NCBI GenBank assembly: GCA_963728785.1
Contig: CAVSKV010000004.1
Coordinates: 372,001-436,000 of the forward strand
Direction: 5' to 3'
DNA: 64,000 bases
Source of the DNA: JAGWRI01 sp963728785
GTDB lineage: Bacteria > Gemmatimonadota > Gemmatimonadetes > Gemmatimonadales > Gemmatimonadaceae
Positions 38,250 through 47,965 of the stretch are shown here, piece by piece (position 1 is the first letter of the stretch; each line of letters begins with the position of its first letter). A program made the translations under genes and the position numbers. The notes beneath the pieces were generated by a model. That model was not told the DNA's origin and made no database searches. It saw only the letters and a program-made list of their open reading frames with translations.

Positions 38250-40840
38250 TGCGCTTCTACCGACTGCTGCTCTGGCTGTACCCGGCGTCGTTCCGGCGGG
38301 AGTACGGTGCCGAGTTGCGGTATGCGTTCGCGCAGCGCCGTATCGAGGCCCGGGGCATGCTGGGCGCGGCGGCGCTCTGGCTCGAGACGGTGCCGGAGGT
38401 CATCGGGAATGCGGGGGCCGTGCACTGGGATCTCCTGGTGCAGGATCTGCGGTTCGCGCGGCGCACGCTGGGGCGAACGGCGGGGTTCGCGGTCACCGCC
38501 ATTCTCGTGACGGCGCTCGGGGTTGGCGCAACGGCGGCGGCGTTCTCGGTGACCGACTTCGTGCTCGTGCGGCCGCTTCCGTTCGCGCACCCCGGCCGGC
38601 TGGTCAAGGTGTGGGGCCGGCTACCGGGGTACAGCCGTCTCGAGATGTCGCCGGCGAACTTCGACGACGTGAACGGCACGAACCGCTCGTTCTTGAGTCT
38701 GGCGGCGTACACCGGGTTCGCGGCCAACCTGGTGAGCACTCAGGAGCCACAGCGCGTGCAGGGCACGTGGGTGACGTACGATCTCCTGTCGACGCTGGGC
38801 GTGAAGCCGGCGCTGGGGCGCGACTTCACGGTGTCGGACGACCGCGCGGGCGCGCCGCCGACGCTGATGTTGAGCTACGCCTTCTGGCAGTCCGAGTTCG
38901 GCGGGGACCGCAGCATTCTGGGTCGCACGCTGCGGTTGGACGGGTTGGCGTACGACGTCATCGGCGTGATGCCGAGCGATTTCCAGTTCCCGACGCGCGA
39001 CATCCAGGTGTGGGCTCCCTTCCGCTTCGACAAGACCACCCCGGACTATCAGGATCGCACCAATTACTGGCTCGACGCGGTGGGCAGGCTCCGCCCCGGG
39101 GTGACGATCGACCAGGCCCGCGCCGACGTCCAGACGATCGCGTCGCGGCTGGCACAGGAGTATCCGGTAGCCGACAAGCAGCTCGGTGGGACCGTGCTCG
39201 GGATCCGCGACGATATGGCGCAGCAGTCGCGTGCGTTGCTGCTCACCCTTTCGGCCGCGGCGCTGTGCATTCTGTTCATCGCCTGCGCGAACCTCGGCAA
39301 CTTGCTCCTCGTGCGTGGCGTGTCGCGGCGGCGCGAGCTGGCGGTGCGCACGGCGCTCGGCGCGGGTCGGGAACGCCTGGTCCGCCAGATGCTTACCGAG
39401 ACGCTGCTGCTCGCGGGCGCCGGATGGCTGGCCGGCGTTGCGCTTGGCGTCGCTGGCGTGCCGGTGCTGGCGCGCCTGGTGCCGAATGACCTCCCGGTTG
39501 CGGGAGTGCCGTCGGTGGATCTGCGGGTGCTGATCCTGGCCGGTGCGCTCACGCTCGTCACCAGCCTGACGTTCGCCATCCTCCCGGCGTGGCGGGCCAC
39601 GCGGCAGGCGGGGCTCGCCGCGTGGCGCGAGGGTCGCGGCACCGGTGACGGGCGCAGCGAACGCGTGCGCGCCGCACTGGTGACGTTCGAGGTCACGGCG
39701 TCGGTCGTCTTGCTGATCTCCACCGGACTGCTCCTGCGGACGGTGGCGCGCATTGACGGCGTCGACCCAGGCTTCCGCGCCGACGGGTTGCTCACGGCGC
39801 GCACGGCGCTTGCGTTTCCAAAGTACGCCACCGTCGAGTCGCGTGAACGCTACTACCGGCAGGTACTCGACGGCGTCCGCGCGATCCCCGGCGTGCGGGA
39901 CGCGGCGTTCGTGTCGTGGCTCCCGCTCACGTGGGGCGGCGGGATCTGGCCGGCACTGATTCCGGGACAGCCGGAGGATCGCGGGGCGTCGGGTTCGGCG
40001 AGCATTCGCTACGTGACGCCGGACTACTTCCGCACGATGGGCATTGCGATCCGCGCCGGCCGCGACGTCGACGATCACGACACGCAGAAGTCGCCGTACG
40101 TGGCGCTCGTGAGCGAGTCGTTCGGCGGTCGCTACTGGCCCGGCGGCACGGCGCTCGGCAGACACTTCAAGATGGCGTTCGACGACCGCGAGATCGTCGG
40201 CGTCGTCGCCGACGTGAAGGTGCGCGGGCTGGATCGCCCGAGCGAGCCGCAAGTGTACTTCCCGGCCACGCAAGTGGGCGACAGTTCGCTGATTTTCTAC
40301 ACGCCCAAGGATATCGCGATTCGCACAATGCTGCCGGCCTCGGCCGTGATTCCATCGGTGCGGGCGGTGGTTCGCACGGCCGATCCAGAGCAGCCGATCA
40401 CGAACGTGCAGGACATGTCGGCAATCGTGGACGCACAGACGGCGTCGCGCACGGCCCAGCTCCGCGTGCTGGCGATGCTCGCGGTGCTCGCCTTCCTGCT
40501 CGCCGGAGTCGGCATCCACGGCCTGCTCGCCTTCGCCGTGTCGCAGCGGTCGCGCGAGATTGGTGTGCGCATGGCGCTCGGCGCCCGTGCGGGGAGCGTC
40601 GTGGCGATGGTGCTGGCGCGCGGGCTCCGGCTGGCGGTGACGGGCGTGATCCCCGGCGTCGTCCTGGCATACGTCGCGGCGCGGGCGATGCGCTCGCTCC
40701 TGTTCGGCGTTGCGCCGTCCGATCCGTGGACGTTCGCCGGCGTTGTCGCGCTGGTGGTGCTGATGACGCTCGTCGGATCATTCGTGCCGGCACGGCGCGC
40801 GTCGCGCATCGACCCCATGCGCGTGCTGCGGAGCGAATAA
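38249..40840 (+). CDS. ADOP-type duplicated ABC permease (MacB/FtsX fold)
   Basis: A 863-aa membrane protein. ATG 38249 overlaps the PadR stop (TGATG); GTG 38246 is also possible. The N-terminus (RFYRLLLWLYPASFRREYGAE) is the signature of the ADOP family. A first membrane helix (about 78-100) leads into a MacB-like periplasmic domain. Three FtsX helices end the first half, with the conserved RRRELAVRTALGAGRERLVRQ loop, and the second half repeats the layout, ending with SQRSREIGVRMALGARAG and RASRIDPMRVLR. No ABC ATPase is adjacent, as is usual for these orphan permeases. The cargo or signal is unknown. Confidence 0.92.
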   Translation: MRFYRLLLWLYPASFRREYGAELRYAFAQRRIEARGMLGAAALWLETVPEVIGNAGAVHWDLLVQDLRFARRTLGRTAGFAVTAILVTALGVGATAAAFSVTDFVLVRPLPFAHPGRLVKVWGRLPGYSRLEMSPANFDDVNGTNRSFLSLAAYTGFAANLVSTQEPQRVQGTWVTYDLLSTLGVKPALGRDFTVSDDRAGAPPTLMLSYAFWQSEFGGDRSILGRTLRLDGLAYDVIGVMPSDFQFPTRDIQVWAPFRFDKTTPDYQDRTNYWLDAVGRLRPGVTIDQARADVQTIASRLAQEYPVADKQLGGTVLGIRDDMAQQSRALLLTLSAAALCILFIACANLGNLLLVRGVSRRRELAVRTALGAGRERLVRQMLTETLLLAGAGWLAGVALGVAGVPVLARLVPNDLPVAGVPSVDLRVLILAGALTLVTSLTFAILPAWRATRQAGLAAWREGRGTGDGRSERVRAALVTFEVTASVVLLISTGLLLRTVARIDGVDPGFRADGLLTARTALAFPKYATVESRERYYRQVLDGVRAIPGVRDAAFVSWLPLTWGGGIWPALIPGQPEDRGASGSASIRYVTPDYFRTMGIAIRAGRDVDDHDTQKSPYVALVSESFGGRYWPGGTALGRHFKMAFDDREIVGVVADVKVRGLDRPSEPQVYFPATQVGDSSLIFYTPKDIAIRTMLPASAVIPSVRAVVRTADPEQPITNVQDMSAIVDAQTASRTAQLRVLAMLAVLAFLLAGVGIHGLLAFAVSQRSREIGVRMALGARAGSVVAMVLARGLRLAVTGVIPGVVLAYVAARAMRSLLFGVAPSDPWTFAGVVALVVLMTLVGSFVPARRASRIDPMRVLRSE

Positions 40841-40848
40841 ACGCGCCG

Positions 40849-41853
40849 TTACCGCGCCGAGGAAACCGCCGCCACCATCCCCACCGGTTCTCCCTTGCCC
40901 ATGGCCGGTGACGCGACGACGTACAACACGATGCCGGCCAGGGGCGCGCGCACTTCGCCGATCGGTTCGCCGAAGTAGTCGGTGAGCTGGCCGAGGAGGG
41001 CGCCCTTGGCCACGTACTGGTCGGGATGCACGGCCGGGTACCAGAGGCCCGTGTCGGGGCTCGTCAGCACCTCCGACGGCTCGAGCCACACCGGGTGTTC
41101 GAGCAGTTCGCGCGGGCCCGGCAGCATGCCGAGATACCGCAGCACCCGGAACGCCCCGCGCACGTTGAGGTCCACCATGTCGGCGGTGGGCACGCCGCCG
41201 CCGCCGGCCTCGGTGGTCACGGCCGGCTTGCCGCGGGCGTGCGCGGTGTTGGAACAGAAGAGGGTGGCGTTCAGGTCGCGCGGCCGGCCGCGGTCGATCA
41301 CGATGTGGTCGAGCCCGAAGGCGAGCGCCATCTCGCGGGCCCGGCTGTCCACCCGCGCGTCGACGCCGAGGTGGTTCCAGTACGAGTACGGGCGCAGCGC
41401 CTCGTTGCCGTCGCCCGAGTGCATGTCCACCAGGCAGTCGCACGCGTCGATGACCTCGGCGGTGATGGCATGGGCGATGCGCTCCGAGGCCGACCCGTCG
41501 GGGCGGCCGGGAAAGACGCGGTTGAGGTTTTTCTGGTCCCACGGGCCCCGATAGATGGTCCGGTGCTGGAACGACGGCAAGTTGGCGATCTGCACGATGA
41601 TCACCGTGCCCGAGAGCGCGCCCGGATCGAGCTCGGCGCGGACGCGCTGCAGGGCCACGATGGGGGACGGCTCGGAGCCGTGGGTGCCGGCGATGAGGGC
41701 GAGCACGGGGGCGGGGCGGGGGCCGGGGGCCGACCCGCTGACGATGGTGACCGGGATGTCGGTGCCGGGATCGTCGGCGTCGGGCACGTGTATGACACCG
41801 GACACCTTGGCGCCGGCGCGCGCCGCGGCGGAACCGACGACGAGTGGGGTCAC
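40849..41853 (-). CDS. Succinylglutamate desuccinylase/aspartoacylase family deacylase
   Basis: A 334-aa cytosolic zinc carboxypeptidase-fold protein. Zinc ligands can be placed at His58 and Glu61 (AGTHGSEPS) and His145 (DMHSGDGNE), with a substrate-binding Arg in NLNRVF. The C-terminal beta-domain (LGQLTDYFGEPIGEVRAPLAGIVLYV) is typical of the family. I chose GTG 41853; a TTG at 41913 would only add 20 poorly conserved residues. Family members deacylate N-acyl amino acids or ectoine derivatives; the substrate here is unknown. It is convergent with the ADOP gene, 8 bp apart, and divergent from hemolysin III. Confidence 0.88.
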   Translation of the reverse strand: MTPLVVGSAAARAGAKVSGVIHVPDADDPGTDIPVTIVSGSAPGPRPAPVLALIAGTHGSEPSPIVALQRVRAELDPGALSGTVIIVQIANLPSFQHRTIYRGPWDQKNLNRVFPGRPDGSASERIAHAITAEVIDACDCLVDMHSGDGNEALRPYSYWNHLGVDARVDSRAREMALAFGLDHIVIDRGRPRDLNATLFCSNTAHARGKPAVTTEAGGGGVPTADMVDLNVRGAFRVLRYLGMLPGPRELLEHPVWLEPSEVLTSPDTGLWYPAVHPDQYVAKGALLGQLTDYFGEPIGEVRAPLAGIVLYVVASPAMGKGEPVGMVAAVSSAR

Positions 41854-41981
41854 GGGACACGGGCCTCGCGAAGGGGTGGCGTCGAAGGTCGCCCCGGGGC
41901 CGCGCCGCGGCAAGCCGGCGGGGGCGGGCCCCGGTTATCCTTCATGGGTGCCATTGGAGTCCTGACTTGGGGATATACGAG

Positions 41982-42632
41982 ATGTCAAATAGAGCCCAGA
42001 CCCTGGGCGAGGAGATCGCCAATTCGGTGAGTCACGGCGCGGGGCTGCTGGCGAGCATCGCTGCGCTGCCGCTGCTGGTGATGGCCGGCGTGCGGCATCA
42101 CGACGTGTGGCAGGTAGTGGCGGGCGCCATCTACGCCAGCACGCTGGTGCTGCTCTACGGCGCGTCGACGTTCTACCACGCGGTGCCGGCGCGGTCGCAC
42201 GCCAAGCAGGTGCTGCGGGTGGTGGATCATGGGGCGATCTACCTGCTCATCGCCGGCACCTACACGCCGTTCGCGCTCGGCGCGCTCCGTGGCCCGTGGG
42301 GGTGGTCGCTGCTGGGGACCATCTGGACGCTGGCTGCCGCGGGAATCGCCCTCAAGGCGGGGGTGGGGTTCAAATATCCACGGCTGTCCACCGCCGTGTA
42401 CCTGCTGATGGGCTGGCTGGTGATGGTGGCCATCCGGCCGCTGGTGGTTTCGGTGGGGCCGGCCGGGCTGGCCTGGCTGCTCGCCGGTGGCCTGAGCTAC
42501 ACGGTCGGGGTGCTGTTCTACACGAGGCCCCGCATGCGGTATGCCCATCTGGTCTGGCACCTGTTCGTGCTCGGCGGCAGCGTGTGTCAATTCGTGGCCG
42601 TCGCGGCGTATGCGAACGGGGTTTCGCGCTGA
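41982..42632 (+). CDS. Hemolysin III / TrhA family membrane protein
   Basis: A 216-aa protein with seven predicted membrane helices. Family motifs are present: EEIANSVSHGAG near the start, STFYHAV, VLRVVDHGAIYLLIAGTYTPF, and YAHLVWHLFVLGGSVCQF, which hold the Ser/His/Asp residues of this PAQR-related family. ATG 41982 is chosen since the segment before it is not conserved-looking. The name reflects history; a role in membrane fluidity is suggested for relatives. Confidence 0.92.
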   Translation: MSNRAQTLGEEIANSVSHGAGLLASIAALPLLVMAGVRHHDVWQVVAGAIYASTLVLLYGASTFYHAVPARSHAKQVLRVVDHGAIYLLIAGTYTPFALGALRGPWGWSLLGTIWTLAAAGIALKAGVGFKYPRLSTAVYLLMGWLVMVAIRPLVVSVGPAGLAWLLAGGLSYTVGVLFYTRPRMRYAHLVWHLFVLGGSVCQFVAVAAYANGVSR

Positions 42633-42667
42633 GGGCCATTCCCACCAATCTCTGAGAGGGGCCGTTC

Positions 42668-44626
42668 ATGCCTCGTGATCTTCCGCTCGCCAACGGATCG
42701 CTGCTCGTGTGCTTCGGTCGCGACTATGTGATTCGCGACGTCTACTTTCCGAACATCGGCAAGGACAATCACGCCACCGGGCACCCGTTCCACTTCGGGG
42801 TGTGGACGGAGGGGCAGATGGCGTGGATGGGTCCCGACTGGCAGCCCGTGATGCGGTATGCAGAGGACACGATGGTCACCGACGTCACCGCGCGGCACGA
42901 GGGTCTTGGCGTCTCGCTGGTCTGTCGCGACGGAGTGGATTTCTTCGAGAACGTCTTGGTGCGCCACATCGTGGTACGCAACGAGGCCGTCCGGCCGCGC
43001 GAGATCCGCGTGTTCTTCCATCATGATTTCTATATCGGCGGCACCGAAGTCGGGGACACGGCGTTTTACGACCCGGACACGCAGGCGATCATCCACTACA
43101 AGGACGATCGGTACTTTCTGATCAACTGCGCCACGGCCGGCCAGGTGGGCGTGAGCCATTACGCGTGCGGCAACAAGGACGTGGACGGCAAGGAAGGCAC
43201 CTGGCGCGACGCCGAGGACGGCGATCTGCAGGGCAATCCGATCGCTCAGGGGTCGGTGGACTCGACCATCGGCATCACGCTCCAGGTGCCGGCGCAGGGC
43301 TCGGCGGAGCTCTCGTACTGGATGGCCGCGGGCACGAAGTACCAGGTGGTCGCAATCATCGACCGGGTGGTGCGCGCCAAGACGGCGCAGCGGCTGCTGG
43401 ACCGCACGCACAACTACTGGGCCCTGTGGAGCGGCCGGGGGCCAGATCCGGACGGCGATCTTTCGGCTCTGGCGCTCGATCGATATGCGCAGAGTCTGCT
43501 CATCATGCGGTCGCAGATCGATCACGACGGAGGCGTGCTCGCGGCCAACGACACGGACATGACGGTCGAGGCGCGGGACACCTACTCGTACGTGTGGCCA
43601 CGGGACGGCGCCCTCGTGTCGGTGGCACTGATCCGCGCCGGCTACGCGCGAGCGCCCGAGCGGTTCTTCGAGTTCTGTTCGCGCGTCATCTCTCCCAAGG
43701 GATTCCTGCGCCACAAGTTCAATCCGGACGGCACGCTCGCCTCCACCTGGCAGCCCTACGTGCGCGACGGCCAGCCCGTGCTGCCCATCCAGGAGGATGA
43801 GACGGCACTGGTCGTGTGGGCACTGTGGCAGAACTTCCTCAAGTTCCACGACGTTGAAGGGACGGCGCCGTATTACCGGTCGCTGGTCACGCGGCCGGCG
43901 GATTTCATGCTCGGGTTCGTGGATCCCGAGACTGGCCTGCCCCAGCCGTCGTTCGACCTGTGGGAGGAACGCTGGGGGGTGCACGCGTTCACGGTGGCGG
44001 CGGTGATCGCTGGCTTGCGCGCGGCCGCCGAGTTGTCGGACGCCTTCGGCGAGGGCGAGCGGGCGGCCCGGTACCTCGCGGGCGCCGGGCGGATGCTCGA
44101 CGGGTTCCGGAACGTCATGTGGAACGAGAAGGAACAGCGGTTCGCGCGCATGGCCTCCGTCGGGCCGTCCGGCTACACCCTCGACATGACCATGGATTCG
44201 AGTCTGCTGGGGCTGGTGGAGCTGGACGTCCTGCTGCCGGACGACGCGCAGCTGGAGTCCACCGTCCGGCAGATCGCCGACCGGCTGCGCGTGAACACCG
44301 ACATCGGCGGCATGGCGCGGTACGAGAACGATCGCTATCACCAGGTGGAAACGCAGAACCTCGACCGCGCCCAGGGGAATCCGTGGTTCATCTCCACGCT
44401 CTGGCTGGCCCGCTATCATATCAAGCGCGGGACGCCCGAGGATCGGGCGGTGGGTCGGCAGCTGATCGAATGGGCAGCCGAGCATGCGCTGCCGTCGGGC
44501 GTAATGGCGGAGCAGGTGAATCCGTATACCGGAGAGCCGCTCTCCGTGTCGCCGCTCACGTGGAGCCACGCGGCCTACGTGCTCGCCGTGCACGACTACG
44601 TGGAGCGACGGGCTACCGGAGTGTGA
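42668..44626 (+). CDS. Glycoside hydrolase family 15 (glucoamylase-like)
   Basis: A 652-aa protein without a signal peptide, starting at ATG 42668 after GAGAGGGG. Residues 1-245 form the N-terminal beta-sandwich of prokaryotic GH15 enzymes and the rest is the alpha/alpha barrel (YSYVWPRDGALVSVALIRAG, LPIQEDETALVVWALW). The predicted acid is Glu433 or 434 in DLWEERWG and the base is Glu615 in MAEQVNP. It would release glucose from alpha-glucan ends in the cytosol. It converges on the glycogen-enzyme operon with a 14-bp overlap of 3' ends, so these genes form one alpha-glucan locus. Confidence 0.92.
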   Translation: MPRDLPLANGSLLVCFGRDYVIRDVYFPNIGKDNHATGHPFHFGVWTEGQMAWMGPDWQPVMRYAEDTMVTDVTARHEGLGVSLVCRDGVDFFENVLVRHIVVRNEAVRPREIRVFFHHDFYIGGTEVGDTAFYDPDTQAIIHYKDDRYFLINCATAGQVGVSHYACGNKDVDGKEGTWRDAEDGDLQGNPIAQGSVDSTIGITLQVPAQGSAELSYWMAAGTKYQVVAIIDRVVRAKTAQRLLDRTHNYWALWSGRGPDPDGDLSALALDRYAQSLLIMRSQIDHDGGVLAANDTDMTVEARDTYSYVWPRDGALVSVALIRAGYARAPERFFEFCSRVISPKGFLRHKFNPDGTLASTWQPYVRDGQPVLPIQEDETALVVWALWQNFLKFHDVEGTAPYYRSLVTRPADFMLGFVDPETGLPQPSFDLWEERWGVHAFTVAAVIAGLRAAAELSDAFGEGERAARYLAGAGRMLDGFRNVMWNEKEQRFARMASVGPSGYTLDMTMDSSLLGLVELDVLLPDDAQLESTVRQIADRLRVNTDIGGMARYENDRYHQVETQNLDRAQGNPWFISTLWLARYHIKRGTPEDRAVGRQLIEWAAEHALPSGVMAEQVNPYTGEPLSVSPLTWSHAAYVLAVHDYVERRATGV

Positions 44627-46535
44627 ATGCCGCCTCGCCGGCGCCCGCGTCGAACAGGGGCGTGACGGCTTCACCTTGGCGCACGCGCTCGATTCCGCGT
44701 TCGGACTTGGCGGTGGTCGCGATTTCGTACCGCCACACCTCCCGGGCGCTTGGCGCATCCAGGTCGAGCGGGTGGGCGAGCGACAGTTCGGGCGCGAACC
44801 GTGCCCCGGCCGGCGCGGCCGCGGCGTCCCAGCTGTAGCGCACGTCGATCGATCCGTCCGGGGTGAAGCGCCACGCGACGGAGATCCCATCGGCGGCGCA
44901 GTGCACCACCAGATCGTCGCCCGCCGTCTCGACGCGCGTCGTGCAGCGCCTGCGGGCGAACGTCGTCACCGGCTCGTACGCGGCCTGCGCATAATCGTCG
45001 GCCGTGACGCCGGCGGCGATGATGCGCGGCACGCCGATGGCGCGGTCGTCGAGGTCGACCGGCGGCGGCGATGCGAACGAGAGACCGGCCTCGATATCGT
45101 GAATGCTGGCGATGCCATCGTGCGCCGCCCCGCCGCTCACCGGTGGACGCGGCTGGTGGTACGCCTCGAACCGCCGCGTGAGCGTGTCGGCATGATTTCG
45201 CCCCGTGCCGAAGCGCGTGAACTCTTCAAGCGCCCCGCCGCGGGCTGGCGCAACGATGGCCGAAAAGTGGGCGGAATGGATCCACACCTCGTCGGATCCG
45301 TCGCCGTCGATGTCCAGGATCTGAGCCGCGAGGGACTCGTCGCGCCGCAGTTCGCGTTCGGCGATCGCGAGTTGGCTCCACAGGGCGGCCCGCAGGTGGG
45401 GCAGGTACAGCCCGCCGAACACGCCGTGCCACAGTGCATCGTTGCACTGCGCGCGCCCGATCGCGCGGCGCGCCGTGGCCGGGTCTCCGCGCTGCCGGCA
45501 GAACGCGCTCAGCGCGAACATCTTCTTCTGCATCCGATTGGACTCGGCGTACCGGGTCAGGAAGTTGCGCCAGTGCGAACCGCGAACGAGGGCACCGTCG
45601 GGGCCGGCCATGCGCTCCGTGCCGAGTTCGGCTTCGAGGGCGGCCAGCCGCGTGGCGGCTTCGGGCGGGAGCGCCCAGCCTTCCATTTCGCGATAGGACG
45701 CCGTGGGCAGGTAGGCGATGCCGCCGCACGGCACCTCGTCCAGGGCCTGGCGGCCCGAGCAGAGCCGCACGACGCCCTCATCGCGCAACCGGTCGAGCAT
45801 GTCGCAGAACCGGTCGAACCAGCCCCTGTCGTACACCCACTCGCGGGTGCCCGGCCAACCGCCGAACTTCTCGCCATCGTCGGCGAAAATCGCCAGCGGC
45901 TGCCGCGCCTCGTAGAGGGTGCGCAGGTACGCGGCCATTTCCTCAGGGGGGCGGAAGGGGATCAGGTAGCGCAACCGCTCGTCGATCGCGAGCAGCGTGA
46001 CCGGCCGGCCGTCGTCCTCGGTTCGGTAGGGCACGTGCAACTGGTCGCGGCGGAACCCCGTGAGCAGGAAGTGCCGGTCGTCCACGAGCGCGTAGCGAAC
46101 GCCGGCGTCGGAGAGGTTGGCGGCGAGTCCCGGCTCCCACACGCGCTCGGTGAGCCAGAGGCCGTCGCCGGCCACGCCGAACCGTCTCTTGAGAGCCTCG
46201 CGCATCCAGGCGATCTGCTCCACGCGGTCGGCTCGCGGAATCGCGGCCAGGATGGGCTCGTACATGCCGGCGAGCAAGAATTCCACGGCGCCATCAGCGG
46301 CGAGCTTGCCGAGCTGATCCACCAGCGGCCGGTCGTGCTCCTCGATCCATTCGAGCAGCGGCCCGGAGATGTGGAGCAGGGCCGGTCCCAGCCGGCGCCG
46401 TTCGAGTTGCGCGAGCAGCGGGCGGTACACGTCGCGCGCGTGGGCGGCGAACACGTGATGGAAGTTGCCCACCGGCTGGTGCAGATGCACGCCGAACACG
46501 AACCGCACCGCGGGCAGCGCTGACGGATTGCTCAC
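44613..46535 (-). CDS. GH57 alpha-amylase/4-alpha-glucanotransferase with DUF1925/DUF1926-like C-terminus
   Basis: A 640-aa protein. GTG 46535 overlaps the upstream gene stop as GTGA. The GH57 barrel starts with FVFGVHLHQPVGNFHHVF; the nucleophile is Glu130 in WLTERVWEP and the acid is Asp220 in FADDGEKFGGWP. A helical middle and a large beta-domain from about 390 (DIDGDGSDEVWI) match the C-terminal domains of Thermococcus-type 4-alpha-glucanotransferases. No signal peptide, so cytosolic. It probably rearranges or cuts alpha-1,4-glucans made and degraded by its operon partners. Confidence 0.88.
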   Translation of the reverse strand: MSNPSALPAVRFVFGVHLHQPVGNFHHVFAAHARDVYRPLLAQLERRRLGPALLHISGPLLEWIEEHDRPLVDQLGKLAADGAVEFLLAGMYEPILAAIPRADRVEQIAWMREALKRRFGVAGDGLWLTERVWEPGLAANLSDAGVRYALVDDRHFLLTGFRRDQLHVPYRTEDDGRPVTLLAIDERLRYLIPFRPPEEMAAYLRTLYEARQPLAIFADDGEKFGGWPGTREWVYDRGWFDRFCDMLDRLRDEGVVRLCSGRQALDEVPCGGIAYLPTASYREMEGWALPPEAATRLAALEAELGTERMAGPDGALVRGSHWRNFLTRYAESNRMQKKMFALSAFCRQRGDPATARRAIGRAQCNDALWHGVFGGLYLPHLRAALWSQLAIAERELRRDESLAAQILDIDGDGSDEVWIHSAHFSAIVAPARGGALEEFTRFGTGRNHADTLTRRFEAYHQPRPPVSGGAAHDGIASIHDIEAGLSFASPPPVDLDDRAIGVPRIIAAGVTADDYAQAAYEPVTTFARRRCTTRVETAGDDLVVHCAADGISVAWRFTPDGSIDVRYSWDAAAAPAGARFAPELSLAHPLDLDAPSAREVWRYEIATTAKSERGIERVRQGEAVTPLFDAGAGEAAFTLR

Positions 46536-47959
46536 GCGGCGGTCGTCGGGCGGGCGGTGAGGACGCGCGTCCGGTAGACGCGTTCGGCGTCGCCTTCGGC
46601 GGGGTCGTTGCTGACCGCGGCAGCCAGCCGCTCCCGAAGGCCCGATTCGAGCGCCTCGTCGCCCACGCATTCCATGGCGTACGCGGCGCGCCATAGCATG
46701 AGTACCGTCTCGTGGCCGGCCACGTCGTCGAAGAACCAGGCGCACGAACTGAACATCGCGTACCGGGCCCACATCGCGTGGAGAAGCTCCAGTGCGCGGT
46801 CCTCACTCGCTCCTCCCTCGAGATGGGGACGGATGAAGGCGAACTGTTCCGACTCCAATGCCGTGGCCACCGTGCCGAACGCATCGAGGCAGGTCCAGGG
46901 ATCCGCCAACAGCGTCCGCCCTTCGAGGTCGAAGCGCGCGTCGATCTCACGCGCCAGCCAGTTGAGGGCCGCGCGCAAGGGACGCCGCCAGGCCTGCGAT
47001 GTGCCGGGTGTGACGCGGTCGCCGCATTCCGAACGCCAGCGCTCGACGCCGTGGGCGCAGCTCCACGACGACGGTTCGATGACCAGCGCTTCGCGCGTCG
47101 GCGCCTGACGGGCGAGCACCGATGCGTAGTTCTCCACCCGCACGTCGAAGCGGGCGCTGAGCACCCACAGCGCGCGGGCGAGAGCCATCTCACCGAACTT
47201 GTGGTGGTGGCCGAACGTCTCGCCGTCGGTGGCCAGGCTTCCAAGTGCGAAGCCGTCTTCTTGCCCGTCCGGAGCCAGGGCGCGGGCGAGCAGGTCGCCG
47301 TTCTCCGCCAGCGCTCCGAACGCCACGCCGGCGGCGAGTGCGCCGTCGTACACGAACAGCGCGATCTCCCGCCCGCCGCCTGCCGAGAAGCGGAGTGGTT
47401 CGCCATTGGCCGGGGCCTGGGCGACCTGTCCCGGTGCGACGATCGTGAACTTCACGCCCTGTTCGGCCAGTACGACCAGCGTTTCCTCGTCGACGGCGGT
47501 CTCGGGCATCCAGAAGCCTTCGGGTTCACGGCCGAACCGGCGCCGGAAGTCGGCCAGTCCCCACCGGATTTCCGTGGCCTTGTCGCGGTGAGAGGCGAGC
47601 GGCAGGATGATGTGGTGATACGGCATCGCGACAGCGTTGCCGTGGCCGTCGAGGCGGCGGGCGCTCTCGCGGTCGGCAGCGATCATCGCGCGGTACACGG
47701 CCGGCGCGTTCGGCTCCAGCCAGCGCAGCAGCGTCGGGCCGGCGTCGAAGCTGATCCATGAATAGAGATTCATGTGGCCGTGCACACGCCCCTCAGCGTC
47801 GAGCAGGCGCGCCGCCGCGCACGGCTGGTAGCACTCGTGCGTGATGCGTTCGTTCCAGTCGTGGAACGGTGCCGCATTGGGCTCGACGTCCACGCGGTCC
47901 AGCCAGGGATTTTCGCGCGGCGGCTGGTAGAAATGTCCGTGAACGACGACCGAGCGCAT
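46532..47959 (-). CDS. GH57 family protein, DUF3536-type, short form
   Basis: A 475-aa protein starting at ATG 47959, 6 bp before the stop of the next-upstream gene in the operon. The beginning VVVHGHFYQPPRENPW, the nucleophile Glu153 in FWMPETAVD and the acid Asp245 in LATDGETFGHHH are GH57/DUF3536 features. From memory, DUF3536 proteins are often longer; here the C-terminal region after about 380 is short but has a normal-looking helical end (AMWARYAMFSSCAWFFDD). No biochemical activity is established for this branch that I can cite. The operon context suggests an intracellular alpha-glucan-active enzyme. Confidence 0.85.
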   Translation of the reverse strand: MRSVVVHGHFYQPPRENPWLDRVDVEPNAAPFHDWNERITHECYQPCAAARLLDAEGRVHGHMNLYSWISFDAGPTLLRWLEPNAPAVYRAMIAADRESARRLDGHGNAVAMPYHHIILPLASHRDKATEIRWGLADFRRRFGREPEGFWMPETAVDEETLVVLAEQGVKFTIVAPGQVAQAPANGEPLRFSAGGGREIALFVYDGALAAGVAFGALAENGDLLARALAPDGQEDGFALGSLATDGETFGHHHKFGEMALARALWVLSARFDVRVENYASVLARQAPTREALVIEPSSWSCAHGVERWRSECGDRVTPGTSQAWRRPLRAALNWLAREIDARFDLEGRTLLADPWTCLDAFGTVATALESEQFAFIRPHLEGGASEDRALELLHAMWARYAMFSSCAWFFDDVAGHETVLMLWRAAYAMECVGDEALESGLRERLAAAVSNDPAEGDAERVYRTRVLTARPTTAA

Positions 47960-47965
47960 GACGGT

